Positions 7,391-17,341 are shown, counted from the stretch's first letter. The stretch is 64,000 nucleotides of DNA from an uncultured Armatimonadota bacterium (GCA_903927025.1 CAIYLG010000021.1:169155-233154), one strand, 5' to 3'. Made by a program: numbers and translations. Notes: generated by a model from the sequence alone, not told the origin.

Positions 7391-9202
7391 CTACTTGATA
7401 CTCTGAATGATCACCTCAACGCGACGATTTTGGGCTCTGCCCGCATTCGTTGTGTTGGGTGCCAAAGGCTCTTCCTGGCCGCGAGCCACGATCTTGATTC
7501 GACCAGATGGGAAGTTCAGCGGGAACGCCTTCTCCAGCCAACTCTTCACCGCAAATGCGCGCGCTTCTGAGAGGGACATATTGGACGATGGATTGCCCAC
7601 ATTATCTGTGTGGCCCCGAATCTCAACCGTTGTGTTGCTTGCGACAAGGAGGTCCTGTCGAAGCTTTTCTAGGTCATGCTGAGCCGCCGGCGAGAAGGTG
7701 GCCCGACCGGTATCGAATGGAATGTGCCATTCCTTCTTGCTGAGTGCAATGCCCGGTGCCTGAGTGGGGTTGACCGTCGGCTTGGGTGTCGACGTATCCA
7801 AGTTCTTACTCTGTAGATCCTTGTAGTAAGAGGTATCCAGCGCCAGATCCAGTGAGTCGATGCTCGGTACCAGGTTGGGATACTGTTGCACCACGAGGTT
7901 TCCAAACAGGCTGTAGGTGGCTCCGAAAAGGTTTGCACCACCCTTCGCTAGGCCGAAGCTTACAAAGCTGTCAGAAAGGTTGCTGGCCATCGAGCCGCCG
8001 AGGCCGATAGGCACGCCGGTCTTGTCCTGTTCCTGAGCGCCCTTGTAGTACTTCTCCCAGTAGGAGGCATCTGAATCTTTCTCGTGATACAGCTTGGCGC
8101 TGACCTGAGACGCCAGATGCAGTGCGGCATCGCTGCTCTTGACCGCATCGCCACCCTCAGCGATCGCAAGCAACATGCCGTCCACCGTGCTGCGGTTTGA
8201 CTTCATCCACTTATCGATGCCGATGAGGACGCATGGCATCTGGGAGGCATATTCCTTCGTAGAAACGATGGGCACCAGCCCGCCCTTTTGCTTGGCGACG
8301 TTCACGTCGCCGGGAGTCCAGGTTACGCAGGCGTTGACGGTGACAACTTGGTTTTCACCAGTTTTCTTTCCATTTCGCACGACTGGCCTAGTCTCGGAAT
8401 AGCCAGTGATGTACTTCTTAGCCGCGTCGAGATAGTCGTCTGCATTCACCCAGTTGAGGGCATCAGGATCGAATGTCTTCTCGTTGGGGTTCGACTTGAG
8501 GCCATTGTCGCCAAGCCACTTCTGAGCGATGTTCCAGTCGCCATCCCGGATAACGCCAGCAACAAGTCCGCCTCGGCTTGCGACGGGTTCTAGCTTCCAG
8601 GCCGCCGGGCCCATGAATTTGTCTTCACCACGCGAATACCCAATCGAACCGACAACCTTTGCTCGGTATTCGGGGCCGAGCTTCTTCAAGTTGTCGTTGA
8701 GTCCCTTCAGGAACGTCGCGCTTCCATCTCCCATGATCGCCACAAAGTGGACGCCTTTGGATGGGTTTGGATTGCCCTGGCTCAGCTCGGTTGCGAAAGC
8801 CACGAGCTGATCGGCGAGCTTGCCGTTGTCATCTTGGCGCTCCCACTTAAGGTTCACGCCGTTCTCGCACATGAGGCTGTTAGCAGTGCTCTGGGCACCG
8901 CCGGTTGCGAACATGAGACCCATCTGGGCGTTCCAGGCGTAGCCCAGCATCCGAACTTCTGGCTTGTCCGTGCAGCCGCCGCCGGTATCCATGCCAGGCA
9001 TCGAGACGGTCTTCCCTGTTCCACCCGCATCGTTGATGTCCGGAAGCACGATTTTGCCGACAGTAACGCTGTTCAGCGGATCGGAACTTCCCGGAGCAAG
9101 GCTTGAGAATGCCTGCGGTCCTTTCCATATGCGATAGCCACCCATCGCAATTCCAATAACAAGCAGGATAACAACGATCTTTCCAGACGCTTTTAGACGC
9201 AT
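7391..9202 (-). CDS. ABC substrate-binding protein fused to a C-terminal OmpA domain
   Basis: First gene of the operon, 603 residues. A short N-terminus is followed by one uncleaved-looking membrane helix (IVVILLVIGIAMGGYRI). Residues about 75-440 form a periplasmic binding protein of the NitT/TauT/phosphate sort with four cysteines that could form disulfides. A Pro/Thr linker leads to an OmpA domain at about 485-603, shown by VEIRGHTDNVGNPSSNMSLS, the RA helix and NAGRAQNRRVEVII, which bind peptidoglycan in this family. The start is fixed by GGGAGGAG 8 bases before the ATG at 9202; the upstream TTG at 9220 would include that site. The protein would tether ligand capture to the cell wall. Ligand unknown. 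Confidence 0.85.
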   Translation of the reverse strand: MRLKASGKIVVILLVIGIAMGGYRIWKGPQAFSSLAPGSSDPLNSVTVGKIVLPDINDAGGTGKTVSMPGMDTGGGCTDKPEVRMLGYAWNAQMGLMFATGGAQSTANSLMCENGVNLKWERQDDNGKLADQLVAFATELSQGNPNPSKGVHFVAIMGDGSATFLKGLNDNLKKLGPEYRAKVVGSIGYSRGEDKFMGPAAWKLEPVASRGGLVAGVIRDGDWNIAQKWLGDNGLKSNPNEKTFDPDALNWVNADDYLDAAKKYITGYSETRPVVRNGKKTGENQVVTVNACVTWTPGDVNVAKQKGGLVPIVSTKEYASQMPCVLIGIDKWMKSNRSTVDGMLLAIAEGGDAVKSSDAALHLASQVSAKLYHEKDSDASYWEKYYKGAQEQDKTGVPIGLGGSMASNLSDSFVSFGLAKGGANLFGATYSLFGNLVVQQYPNLVPSIDSLDLALDTSYYKDLQSKNLDTSTPKPTVNPTQAPGIALSKKEWHIPFDTGRATFSPAAQHDLEKLRQDLLVASNTTVEIRGHTDNVGNPSSNMSLSEARAFAVKSWLEKAFPLNFPSGRIKIVARGQEEPLAPNTTNAGRAQNRRVEVIIQSIK

Positions 9203-9533
9203 CTCAAAAACTCCTCCCAAACCTTGGCGAAACGAGAACCCTTAACAGCATAGATGAACGACGCACCAAGTAGGTGCAAATTGCTCGCTGAGAATGCGGG
9301 TGATAAATGGGATTCACACAGTTCCGAGAGTAATTTTCTCGGCAGAATCGGCCACAGAATGACAACCAAATGGTTTGACTCATAAAAGTGAGAGTGCGGA
9401 CGCCCTCACACCGGTAAATTACTCGACTCAAACTTTCAAGGTTGCGACCGAACGCAAAGGGCGTATAAATAATTGATAAAGAGGCCGGTACCTCCTAGCG
9501 CCGATTCACTTAACCATTTAAGGTGTCTTCAGC
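9203..9533. other. Intergenic region between divergent operon and receiver gene
   Basis: About 330 bases with no gene. It holds the ribosome-binding site of the OmpA-linked operon on the minus strand (complement of ctcctcccaa at 9211-9220), a small inverted repeat GCACC/GGTGC, and the plus-strand promoter at 9442-9469. Nothing else could be assigned. Confidence 0.5.
9442..9469 (+). promoter_or_regulatory. Sigma-70-like promoter of the receiver gene
   Basis: TTGCGA at 9442-9447 and TATAAA at 9464-9469 with a 16-base spacer. Transcription should start near 9476, leaving a leader of about 58 bases before the ATG at 9534. Confidence 0.5.
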
Positions 9534-9950
9534 ATGGCAAGCAGCTTTCGAATCCTGTTGGTAGAGGATAACGCAGATGATGAGCACCTCACCCTGCGTG
9601 CGCTTCGCAACTTAGGTGACGAGGTGGAACTAGAAGTTGCCCGCGACGGCCAACTCGCCCTGGACCGAATCCTAAATCCAAGTGCGCCTCTGATCAACCT
9701 CATTTTGCTAGACCTCCACTTGCCTAAGGTGAGCGGCATCGAAGTCCTCAACGCAGTTCGGTCGGACGCAGCCACCTCCGAAATCCCTGTGGTCGTGCTC
9801 ACCTCATTCGAAGAACCCGACGACATTAAGGCGAGCTATCAACGGCATGCAAACAGCTACATCAAAAAGCCTGTCTCCCGAGAGGAGTTTGCCAGCGTGG
9901 TTCAGAAACTTGGCATCTACTGGCATGACATCAACGTCAAGCCGGGCTAG
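9534..9950 (+). CDS. Single-domain response regulator (CheY/Rcp1-like)
   Basis: A 138-residue protein made only of a receiver domain. The acidic pair is in VEDNADD, the phospho-acceptor Asp is in LLDLHLPK, the conserved Thr/Ser is in VVVLTS and the Lys is in YIKKPV. The N-terminal VEDNADDEHL is typical of Rcp1-like receivers that pair with phytochrome-type or hybrid histidine kinases. There is no output domain and no kinase in the window, so the partner is unknown. It has its own promoter and is read in the same direction as lepA, 61 bases ahead. Confidence 0.93.
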   Translation: MASSFRILLVEDNADDEHLTLRALRNLGDEVELEVARDGQLALDRILNPSAPLINLILLDLHLPKVSGIEVLNAVRSDAATSEIPVVVLTSFEEPDDIKASYQRHANSYIKKPVSREEFASVVQKLGIYWHDINVKPG

Positions 9951-10011
9951 ATCCCTTCGCTCATACCTGGGAACCTAGCCTGCAGAAAGGTAGAATGTGC
10001 GTTCCCCGCCT

Positions 10012-11808
10012 ATGGATCAATCCCACATCCGAAACTTCTGCATCATTGCGCATATCGATCATGGCAAGAGCACGCTTGCTGATCGACTGATCGAGCGCTG
10101 TGGTGCCATTCGTGGGACGGCTCAAGAGCAAATGCTCGACTCGATGGACATTGAGCGTGAGCGCGGTATCACGATTAAAATGGCCGCAGTCCGCCTCAAC
10201 TACAAGGCGAAGAACGGTGAGACTTACCAGCTCAACCTCATTGATACGCCGGGACACGTCGACTTCACCTATGAAGTATCGCGTGCGCTCGCCGCATGCG
10301 AAGGCGCGATTCTCGTGGTGGATGCCAGCCAGGGTGTCGAAGCTCAAACCATCGCAAACGCAAGCATGGCGATGAACCAGAACCTGGAAATCATCCCCGT
10401 CATCAACAAAATCGACCTTCCCCATGCCGACATTGAGCGCGCAAAGGAAGAGATCGAAATGGCGGTTGCGATCGATACAACCGATGCGATTCCCTGCTCC
10501 GCTAAATCCGGAATCGGCATCGAAGAGATTCTCGAAGCAATTGTGCTCCGGGTGCCATCTCCAGTCGGCGACCCCAACGCGCCGCTGAGAGCCCTCATCT
10601 ACGACTCCCACTTTGATGCGTACCAAGGCGCGGTTGCCTACCTCCGCGTGAAGGACGGCAGCGTCAAGAAGGGCGACAAGATCATGATGATGGCGACCGG
10701 GTCAAAGTTTGACATCGACTCGACCGGCCACTTCAACCCTGCCCTCGAAGTCGATTTTGGTCTCATGACTGGCGAGGTTGGTTTCCTTACCGCTTCCATG
10801 AAGAGCATCGGCGACGCCCGCGTTGGCGACACAGTGACCCTTGCCAACAACCCGGCCACCGTCGCCCTTCCCGGCTACCGAAAGGCGCTCAGCATGGTTT
10901 TCTGCGGCCTCTATCCGACCGATGGAGACCAATACCAAGATTTGCGCGACGCCATCGACAAGCTGCGATTGAATGACGCCTCCCTCGACTTCGAACCAGA
11001 GACTTCCGCCGCTCTAGGCTTTGGGTTCCGTTGCGGCTTCTTGGGACTTCTCCACATGGAGATCGCTCGAGAGAGACTTGAGCGTGAGTTCGGCCTAGAC
11101 CTTATCCTTACCGCACCGTCGGTGGACTATAAGATCACCTACAAGAACGGCGAGCAGGCGCACATATCCAACCCGACTGAGTTCCCTCAGCCCCACGAGT
11201 TGGAACTAATCGAGGAACCAATCGTGAATGCCACGATCATGGTCCCGGTCGAATATGTCGGCGCAGTCATGAACCTCTGCCAGGAGCGACGAGGCGTCTA
11301 CAAGAAGACGGACTATCCAACTCCCCAGCGCGTCATCCTTTACTACACGCTTCCTCTGGGTGAAATCCTTCTCGACTTCTTTGACAAGCTCAAGTCCCAC
11401 ACACGTGGCTACGCTTCGCTGGACTATGAACTAGCCGGCTATCAGGCATCTGACCTCGTCAAGGTGGACGTCCTCCTCAACGGCGACATTGTGGACGCCC
11501 TCAGCTTCATCGTTCACCGTGAGTTCTCCTACTACCGAGGAAAGGGAATTGTCGAGCAGCTGAGAAAGGTCGTTCCGCGCCAGCAGTACGAAGTCCGTGT
11601 GCAGGCCGCTCTCGGAGCCAAGGTCATCGCTGCCGACTCGATCAAGCCGTTCCGAAAGAACGTTATTGCCAAATGCTACGGAGGAGACATCTCGCGAAAG
11701 CGAAAGCTCCTAGAGAAGCAGAAGGAAGGCAAGAAGCGAATGAAGCAGATTGGCAGCATCGAACTGCCGCAGGAAGCGTTCCTCAGCGTTCTTAAAGTCG
11801 CGGATTAG
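10012..11808 (+). CDS. lepA: Elongation factor 4 (LepA GTPase)
   Basis: Ribosome-bound GTPase of 598 residues that back-translocates or remodels stalled ribosomes. G1 is [10 protein letters not shown]3 is DTPGH, G4 is NKID and the LepA-specific C-terminal end includes [20 protein letters not shown]. The length is normal for the family. The start MDQSHIRNF at 10012 matches the usual LepA N-terminus; the GTG at 9997 lies directly after a TAGAAT box at 9991-9996 and would precede the expected transcript start. The mRNA would then have only about 8 leader bases and no Shine-Dalgarno site. Confidence 0.97.
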   Translation: MDQSHIRNFCIIAHIDHGKSTLADRLIERCGAIRGTAQEQMLDSMDIERERGITIKMAAVRLNYKAKNGETYQLNLIDTPGHVDFTYEVSRALAACEGAILVVDASQGVEAQTIANASMAMNQNLEIIPVINKIDLPHADIERAKEEIEMAVAIDTTDAIPCSAKSGIGIEEILEAIVLRVPSPVGDPNAPLRALIYDSHFDAYQGAVAYLRVKDGSVKKGDKIMMMATGSKFDIDSTGHFNPALEVDFGLMTGEVGFLTASMKSIGDARVGDTVTLANNPATVALPGYRKALSMVFCGLYPTDGDQYQDLRDAIDKLRLNDASLDFEPETSAALGFGFRCGFLGLLHMEIARERLEREFGLDLILTAPSVDYKITYKNGEQAHISNPTEFPQPHELELIEEPIVNATIMVPVEYVGAVMNLCQERRGVYKKTDYPTPQRVILYYTLPLGEILLDFFDKLKSHTRGYASLDYELAGYQASDLVKVDVLLNGDIVDALSFIVHREFSYYRGKGIVEQLRKVVPRQQYEVRVQAALGAKVIAADSIKPFRKNVIAKCYGGDISRKRKLLEKQKEGKKRMKQIGSIELPQEAFLSVLKVAD

Positions 11809-11815
11809 GAAGACT

Positions 11816-12892
11816 ATGCAGGGGATTAGAGATGCGACCCGAAGCTACGAACAATGGCTCGGAGACCAAATCACGATCAACCCTGCCGACCTCAAGTTCA
11901 AGCACGAGGAGATGCGAACGTCTCCTTTCTCTTTTCTGCGCGCGACATTCTATCGCTGGGTGCAGCTCTTTCCGATCGCCGTTCCCAACGCGGCGTCTGC
12001 GCCAAAGCTTCTGGCAATCGGTGACCTGCACGTTGAGAACTTCGGCACCTGGAGAGACGCTGAGGGCAGACTCGTTTGGGGTGTCAATGACTTTGACGAG
12101 GCCACTGAACTTCCATTCTCAATGGATCTGGTTAGGCTAGCGACAAGCATCGAACTCGCCCGCGAATCCAACCACCTTCGGATTGACCTCGAAGGGGCAT
12201 GCGAAGCCTTGATCGAAGGGTACTTGGATTCGATCAAATCTGAAGGCGAGCCCTTCGTTCTTGAGGAGAAGCACACCGGTCTCCGTCGTCTTGCTTCTGG
12301 AGAGCTTCGAAACCCTCAGCCCTATTGGGAAAAGATACAAGGGTTGCCCGAGATTGATCCCGACGTCAGCAAGGATGCAAAACGCATCGTGCGCGACAGC
12401 CTCCCATCCGACAAAATGGAGCATAAGCTCAAGGCTCGACGGGCAGGTCTAGGAAGTTTGGGCAGAATCAGAGTGGTCGCCGTTGGAACATGGCAAGGCG
12501 CGCTCGTCGCACGCGAAGTGAAAGAGCTGTGCTCATCAGCCGCAGCCTGGGCAGACCCTACTGCATCTGACCGTGTCAGATATGACGAAATCCGAAAGGC
12601 AGCGGTGCGATGTCACGACCCGTTTGTCCACCAAGAAGGACAGTGGATCGTGAGGAGGCTCGGGCCAGATTGCTCGCGAATTGAACTTGGGCAGCTCCCC
12701 GCAGAGCGAGACGAAGTACGCTTAATTCACGCCATGGGAGTTGAAACCGCAAACGTCCACTTGGGATCGGAATCGGAAATCAAACACGTCCGAAAGTGGC
12801 TGGAAGAGCAGCCAAAGAAGTGGCTGAAGAAGGCATCTGCCGAAATGGCTGAACGAATTCAGGCAGACTTTGAGTCATACAGCGGTGACTAG
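11816..12892 (+). CDS. DUF2252 family protein
   Basis: A 358-residue member of the DUF2252 family, shown by GDLHVENFGTW, NDFDEATELPFSMDLVRLA and the C-terminal HAMGVETANVHLG. The conserved GDxHxxN and NDFD elements look like the catalytic loop and metal-binding loop of kinase-like folds, so phosphotransfer is possible, but the biochemical role is not established. The ATG at 11816 is 7 bases after the lepA stop with TAGGAAG in front, so it is cotranscribed with lepA. A longer reading from 11750 would overlap lepA and is unlikely. Confidence 0.8.
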   Translation: MQGIRDATRSYEQWLGDQITINPADLKFKHEEMRTSPFSFLRATFYRWVQLFPIAVPNAASAPKLLAIGDLHVENFGTWRDAEGRLVWGVNDFDEATELPFSMDLVRLATSIELARESNHLRIDLEGACEALIEGYLDSIKSEGEPFVLEEKHTGLRRLASGELRNPQPYWEKIQGLPEIDPDVSKDAKRIVRDSLPSDKMEHKLKARRAGLGSLGRIRVVAVGTWQGALVAREVKELCSSAAAWADPTASDRVRYDEIRKAAVRCHDPFVHQEGQWIVRRLGPDCSRIELGQLPAERDEVRLIHAMGVETANVHLGSESEIKHVRKWLEEQPKKWLKKASAEMAERIQADFESYSGD

Positions 12893-13102
12893 GCGGACCC
12901 GCCAGCAGATAATGCCGTTCGCTGCGAAATTCGCTTCCCTGGCTCTATGCCCCCACAATTGTGCGTACAGACAAGCAGTTCCAGCCTGTTCGCCAGTAAA
13001 CTCCCCGACACAAAGGGTGAGGGTCTCCCAAGGCCCACCGCTGAGAATACGTATCCTTAGTTCATTTTTTGATTGGAAACAGTGTAGGATGTTCTCGACG
13101 CA

Positions 13103-15538
13103 ATGAAGAGTCCCCGATTTGGTTTCTTGCTGGCCTGTGCGCTGGCCACTATGGCAGGCTTTGCTCCTGCCCAACAGAAGAAGCGAGACCTCGTAGTTTG
13201 GGGCATCAGTTTCGGCCCTGACACCAAGGGACAGGAGGCGGTCGTCCGGGAGTTTTCCCGCCGTCATCCCGACGTAAACGTCCGCATTCTCAGCATGGGC
13301 GCGGGCAACATGAACCCGCAGAAGCTGCTGACCAGCATCGTAGGAAACGTTGCCCCAGACGTGATCAACCAGGATCGCTTCTCGGTTTCAGACTGGGCGA
13401 GCCGCAACGCCTTCACTCCCCTCGATGACTTCATCGCGAAGGATGCAGGCAAAGATCCCCTTTGTCCGAGACCGGATCAGTACTACAAAGCGGTTTGGGC
13501 AGAAGCCAATTATCAGGGTCATCTCTACGGTGTCCCAACCGGCGCGGACAACCGCATCCTCTACTACAACAAGAAGATCTTCCGAGACAACGCTGATGCG
13601 CTGAGAGCGGCCGGTCTCGATCCTGAGCGGCCGCCAAGAACCTGGAGCGAGCTCCTCAAGTACGGCAAAATCCTCACCCCGCCCCTACAGAATGGGCAGT
13701 TTGTGCGAACCGGATTCATGCCGAACTTCGGCAACTCCTGGCTCTACATGTACGCCTTTCAAAACAACGCCAGCTTCATCTCAGAAGATGGTCGCAAGTG
13801 CACGATGAATACGCCCGAGGCCGCTCAGGCGCTCAAGTTCATTGTGGACGGCTACGATCAGATCGGCGGCTACGAAAAAGCCAAAGAATTCGAATCAGGA
13901 TTTTTGACAAACGAAAACGATGCGTTCGTGTTGGGCAAAGTCGCCATGAAGATCGACGGCGACTGGATCCTGAATACGCTTTCGCGATACGGTCCCTCCC
14001 TCGAAATTGGGGTCGCCCCTCCTCCCGTTCCTGATGACCGCTACTACCATCGCGGCCGATTCAAGGACGAGAAGGACACATACATCACCTGGCTGGGAGG
14101 CTACTGTCTCGCCATTCCTCGTGGTGCACGGAACCCATCAGACGCATGGAACTTCATCAAGTTCTTCACGAGCACCGAAGGCAGAATCATTGCGGATTCG
14201 GCTCAGAAGAACTGGGAACAGCTTCGAGGACGCGCTTTCATCCCACGTCAGGAAGGCAGCCGAGAGGCGAACGAGGCAATCTACCAGCAGTTCAAACCCG
14301 CTGACCCTAAATTTGCCGTCGCCCTTCGACAGCACATGGACCTGATGAATTTCGGTCGCATTCGGCCCGTCACGTTTGTTGGACAGACGCTGTGGTCCAA
14401 CCACGTGAAGGCGATGGAGACCGCCTGCTATCACAAGGCCAGCCCAGAAGAGGCCCTCCAGCAGGCGCAACAGGTCGTCCAGCGGGACTTGGATGCCTAC
14501 TTCGACCGAGAGACTCACCCTATCATTAATCTTGCGATCCCACTTTGGATTGGGATCATCCTCGGAATCATCGGACTCGTTGTCCTGCTTGTGATGTTCC
14601 TCCGGCTCAAGATGGGTCGCCTTGAGCGACAAGAAGCTTGGTGGGCCTACCTATTTGTTTCACCATGGGCTATCGGGTTCTTGGTTCTCACCTTGGGGCC
14701 AATGCTCGCTTCCCTCTTCTTCAGCTTCACCCAATACGACGTGCTCAACGAGGCGCGATGGGTCGGACTCAAGAACTACCGAGACATTGGAGGTGCCGAC
14801 TGGATCAACACCGCAAAGTCGCTCGCCAACGCAGCCTACTTGGCCGCGCTGACGGTGCCGTCGACGCTTGCAGTCGGACTTGCCATCGCCCTATTGCTCA
14901 ACCAGGCGGCACGCGGAATGAGGTTCTATCGAACGTTCTTCTACATGCCCGCCATCGTTCCTGGCGTCGCAAGTGCAGTTCTCTGGCTCTGGGTTCTCAC
15001 TCCTGACCCCAACAAGGGACTTTTGAACGCAGGCTGGCAGCAGACGATTACTCCTTGGCTGGGGCTATCCCCTCCTGGCTGGACTCAGAGTGCAGACTGG
15101 TCCAAGAGCGCTCTCGTTGTCATGAGCATGTGGGGCGCTGGCAGCGGAATGATCCTTTGGCTCGCCGGCCTAAAGGGTGTCTCCACAACCCTCTACGAAG
15201 CGGCAAGTATCGATGGCGCCAACCCGCGTCAGACGTTCTGGTCGATCACTTTCCCCCAGCTAAGCCCAATCATCTTCTTTAACGCGGTTATGGGCTTCAT
15301 CGGGGCGATGCAGGAGTTCGATCGAATCTACATCATGAAGCCATCGGCGGATGGACCGGTCGGCCCAGACGACTCCATGTTGACCCCGGTCTATAGCCTG
15401 TTCAACAACGGCTTCGCCTACTTCAAGATGGGATACGCCTCATCGCTGGCCTGGATGATCTTCAGCATCATCCTGATCCTAACCTACACCCAATTCAAGC
15501 TCTCCCCAAGATGGGTCCATTACGAGACGGACAAATGA
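13103..15538 (+). CDS. Sugar ABC transporter: substrate-binding protein fused to MalF-type permease
   Basis: An 811-residue fusion. Residues 1-24 are a signal peptide, 30-460 a family-1 solute-binding domain (WGISFGPDTKGQEAVVREF near the start). One linker helix follows at about 477-500 (IPLWIGIILGIIGLVVLLVM), then a MalF-type permease from about 510 to 811. The permease part has the EAA loop EAASIDGANPRQTFWSI and the family ending LTYTQFKLSPRWVHYE. Continuous translation with no stop shows a real fusion. It should import an oligosaccharide with the second permease gene 53 bases downstream. No ATPase is nearby, so a shared ATPase must serve it. A TAGGAT box lies 12 bases before the ATG. Confidence 0.92.
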   Translation: MKSPRFGFLLACALATMAGFAPAQQKKRDLVVWGISFGPDTKGQEAVVREFSRRHPDVNVRILSMGAGNMNPQKLLTSIVGNVAPDVINQDRFSVSDWASRNAFTPLDDFIAKDAGKDPLCPRPDQYYKAVWAEANYQGHLYGVPTGADNRILYYNKKIFRDNADALRAAGLDPERPPRTWSELLKYGKILTPPLQNGQFVRTGFMPNFGNSWLYMYAFQNNASFISEDGRKCTMNTPEAAQALKFIVDGYDQIGGYEKAKEFESGFLTNENDAFVLGKVAMKIDGDWILNTLSRYGPSLEIGVAPPPVPDDRYYHRGRFKDEKDTYITWLGGYCLAIPRGARNPSDAWNFIKFFTSTEGRIIADSAQKNWEQLRGRAFIPRQEGSREANEAIYQQFKPADPKFAVALRQHMDLMNFGRIRPVTFVGQTLWSNHVKAMETACYHKASPEEALQQAQQVVQRDLDAYFDRETHPIINLAIPLWIGIILGIIGLVVLLVMFLRLKMGRLERQEAWWAYLFVSPWAIGFLVLTLGPMLASLFFSFTQYDVLNEARWVGLKNYRDIGGADWINTAKSLANAAYLAALTVPSTLAVGLAIALLLNQAARGMRFYRTFFYMPAIVPGVASAVLWLWVLTPDPNKGLLNAGWQQTITPWLGLSPPGWTQSADWSKSALVVMSMWGAGSGMILWLAGLKGVSTTLYEAASIDGANPRQTFWSITFPQLSPIIFFNAVMGFIGAMQEFDRIYIMKPSADGPVGPDDSMLTPVYSLFNNGFAYFKMGYASSLAWMIFSIILILTYTQFKLSPRWVHYETDK

Positions 15539-15590
15539 GGATGAATTCAATGAACCAAGACCTTGAACTCACCTTGGGAGTGATCGGAAA

Positions 15591-17336
15591 ATGACATCCT
15601 CCAACTTCCTCTTTGCCTTCGGAACCCTGCTCACGTGGATCGGTTGGTTCTCTGCCGCCGGAACCGTATGGACTCTGTTCCAAATGGCGATCAATCGCAC
15701 GGGAATCGACCCGCGCCGGACCATGCGGAGCCTGACTTCGTCCGGCTTGACCGCCGCGCTCTGCTTCATCGCCCTCGCCGTCTTACCTATGCACGCCTCG
15801 ACCAAGGCCTCAGCAGGATTCCGACTCCCGCTGGTCTGGTTTGTGATGCCGTACTCGGGATGGCTCGGCTGTGCAAGCCTTGCAATGGCCGCATACCGCC
15901 TCTTCCAGGGCATTCTTTCCATTTCGTCCACGGAGAGAATAGAGAGGATTAAGGCGGCCGGTTGCTGGGCCCTTGCACTCATCGCCTTCGTATTCCTGTA
16001 CCGCCGCGATCCTGCCAATAAAATCGAGATCATCACCGGTGGCCTGTGGCTCACCACCCAAACCACCGTTGCGGTTCTTCTCCTGGCAATCGCCGGTATT
16101 GCCGCGATGGTGCTCGCGGGCCGATCCACCACCACCAAAGGCTACGCAAGAACGATCGTAACGCAGTCCGCGCTCCTAGCCGGCTCCATCGTATTTGGCC
16201 TCCCATTCGCCTTCCTCGTAATTACCAGCTTCAAGGAAGACCGGGATATGTCTTCGCCGAACGGGATCGTATGGGTGCCAAGGGTACAGGACACTGTTCC
16301 CTACTTCGACAAGAAGAGCCCGCTCTACAAGGCAAACTTCCAAAACGAAACGGTTGAAGGAACCATCGCCAAGAAGAATTCAGATGGCACCGTCAAGATG
16401 GACATTATCCGTCCGATGGCGATCCGTGGCACCAGCTTTGATGTCCCGATGGCCAGCCTCAAGGAAATCCCCAAAGAGATCCCTGTGGTGTCTGGCAAGG
16501 CAGATGGCGTCTCCTTTGAAGGAAAGGTCATCGAAGAGATGGACGATGGCCATCGTCGCGTTGAATTCTTACAGCCTGCCTCGCTGGCAGGTCGGCAGCA
16601 AGTGTTTGCCCCTGCAGACGTAGAACCCGTTCGTCATATTGGACTGCGCTGGGCCAACTACTCTGAGGCGATCAGCTTCCTGCCGCCGGAAACGGCCAAC
16701 GGGCTTGTGTATCTCAAGAACACTCTGATCTTGGTTGTGATGTCGGTTCTCGGCACGATTCTCAGTTCGGCAGTGGTCGCCTACGCTTTCTCGCGGCTTC
16801 GCTTCCCCGGCCGAGATGTCATGTTCACCGTGCTTCTCAGCACGATGATGCTGCCGGCGGCCGTCACTCTGATGCCGCAGTTCCTCATCTTCCGATCGCT
16901 GAACTGGATCGACACGCTTTATCCGCTTTGGGTGCCAGCGTTCTTCGCCAGTGCATTCAACGTGTTCCTTCTCCGGCAGTTCTTCAAGGGCATTCCGATG
17001 GAGCTAGAGGATGCGGCCAAGATCGACGGCTGTACGTACCTAAAGACCTTCTGGTCGGTCATGTTGCCCCAGATCAAGCCGGCTCTGGCCGTCATTGCGG
17101 TCTGGACGTTCATGGGCGCCTGGAACAACTTCATGGGCCCGCTGATCTACATCAACTCCCCAGAGAACATGCCGCTTAGCTACGCGCTCCAGCTCTTCCA
17201 GGGAGACAGAGGCGGAGAACCCGGTCTGTTGATGGCGTTCGCCACTCTCTGCATGATGCCGGTTCTCGCCGTATTCTTCTTTGCCCAGCGCTACTTCATC
17301 GAGGGTGTCACCCTCAGCGGACTCGGCGGCAGATAA
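15591..17336 (+). CDS. Sugar ABC transporter MalG-type permease with extra N-terminal helices and inserted domain
   Basis: A 581-residue protein, about twice the usual 280. Residues 1-180 hold several extra membrane helices. The MalG part begins near residue 185 with GSIVFGLPFAFLVITSFKE. About 130 polar residues (roughly 215-345, rich in Val, Asp and Glu) are then inserted where the normal protein has a short outer loop. The core resumes at GLVYLKNTLILVVMSVLGT, with the EAA loop EDAAKIDGCTYLKTFWSVM near residue 480 and the usual C-terminus. The insert should face the outside and may contact the tethered binding domain of the partner at 13103-15538. Its start is at 15591, 53 bases after that gene. 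Confidence 0.9.
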   Translation: MTSSNFLFAFGTLLTWIGWFSAAGTVWTLFQMAINRTGIDPRRTMRSLTSSGLTAALCFIALAVLPMHASTKASAGFRLPLVWFVMPYSGWLGCASLAMAAYRLFQGILSISSTERIERIKAAGCWALALIAFVFLYRRDPANKIEIITGGLWLTTQTTVAVLLLAIAGIAAMVLAGRSTTTKGYARTIVTQSALLAGSIVFGLPFAFLVITSFKEDRDMSSPNGIVWVPRVQDTVPYFDKKSPLYKANFQNETVEGTIAKKNSDGTVKMDIIRPMAIRGTSFDVPMASLKEIPKEIPVVSGKADGVSFEGKVIEEMDDGHRRVEFLQPASLAGRQQVFAPADVEPVRHIGLRWANYSEAISFLPPETANGLVYLKNTLILVVMSVLGTILSSAVVAYAFSRLRFPGRDVMFTVLLSTMMLPAAVTLMPQFLIFRSLNWIDTLYPLWVPAFFASAFNVFLLRQFFKGIPMELEDAAKIDGCTYLKTFWSVMLPQIKPALAVIAVWTFMGAWNNFMGPLIYINSPENMPLSYALQLFQGDRGGEPGLLMAFATLCMMPVLAVFFFAQRYFIEGVTLSGLGGR

Positions 17337-17341
17337 CGTGT

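Noticed and set aside
9403..9500. A c-di-GMP riboswitch-like stretch (GAACGCAAAGG) before the receiver gene
   Set aside because: Only the second half is similar to the GEMM core, and the first half and tetraloop do not match. It is better explained by the TTGCGA/TATAAA promoter.
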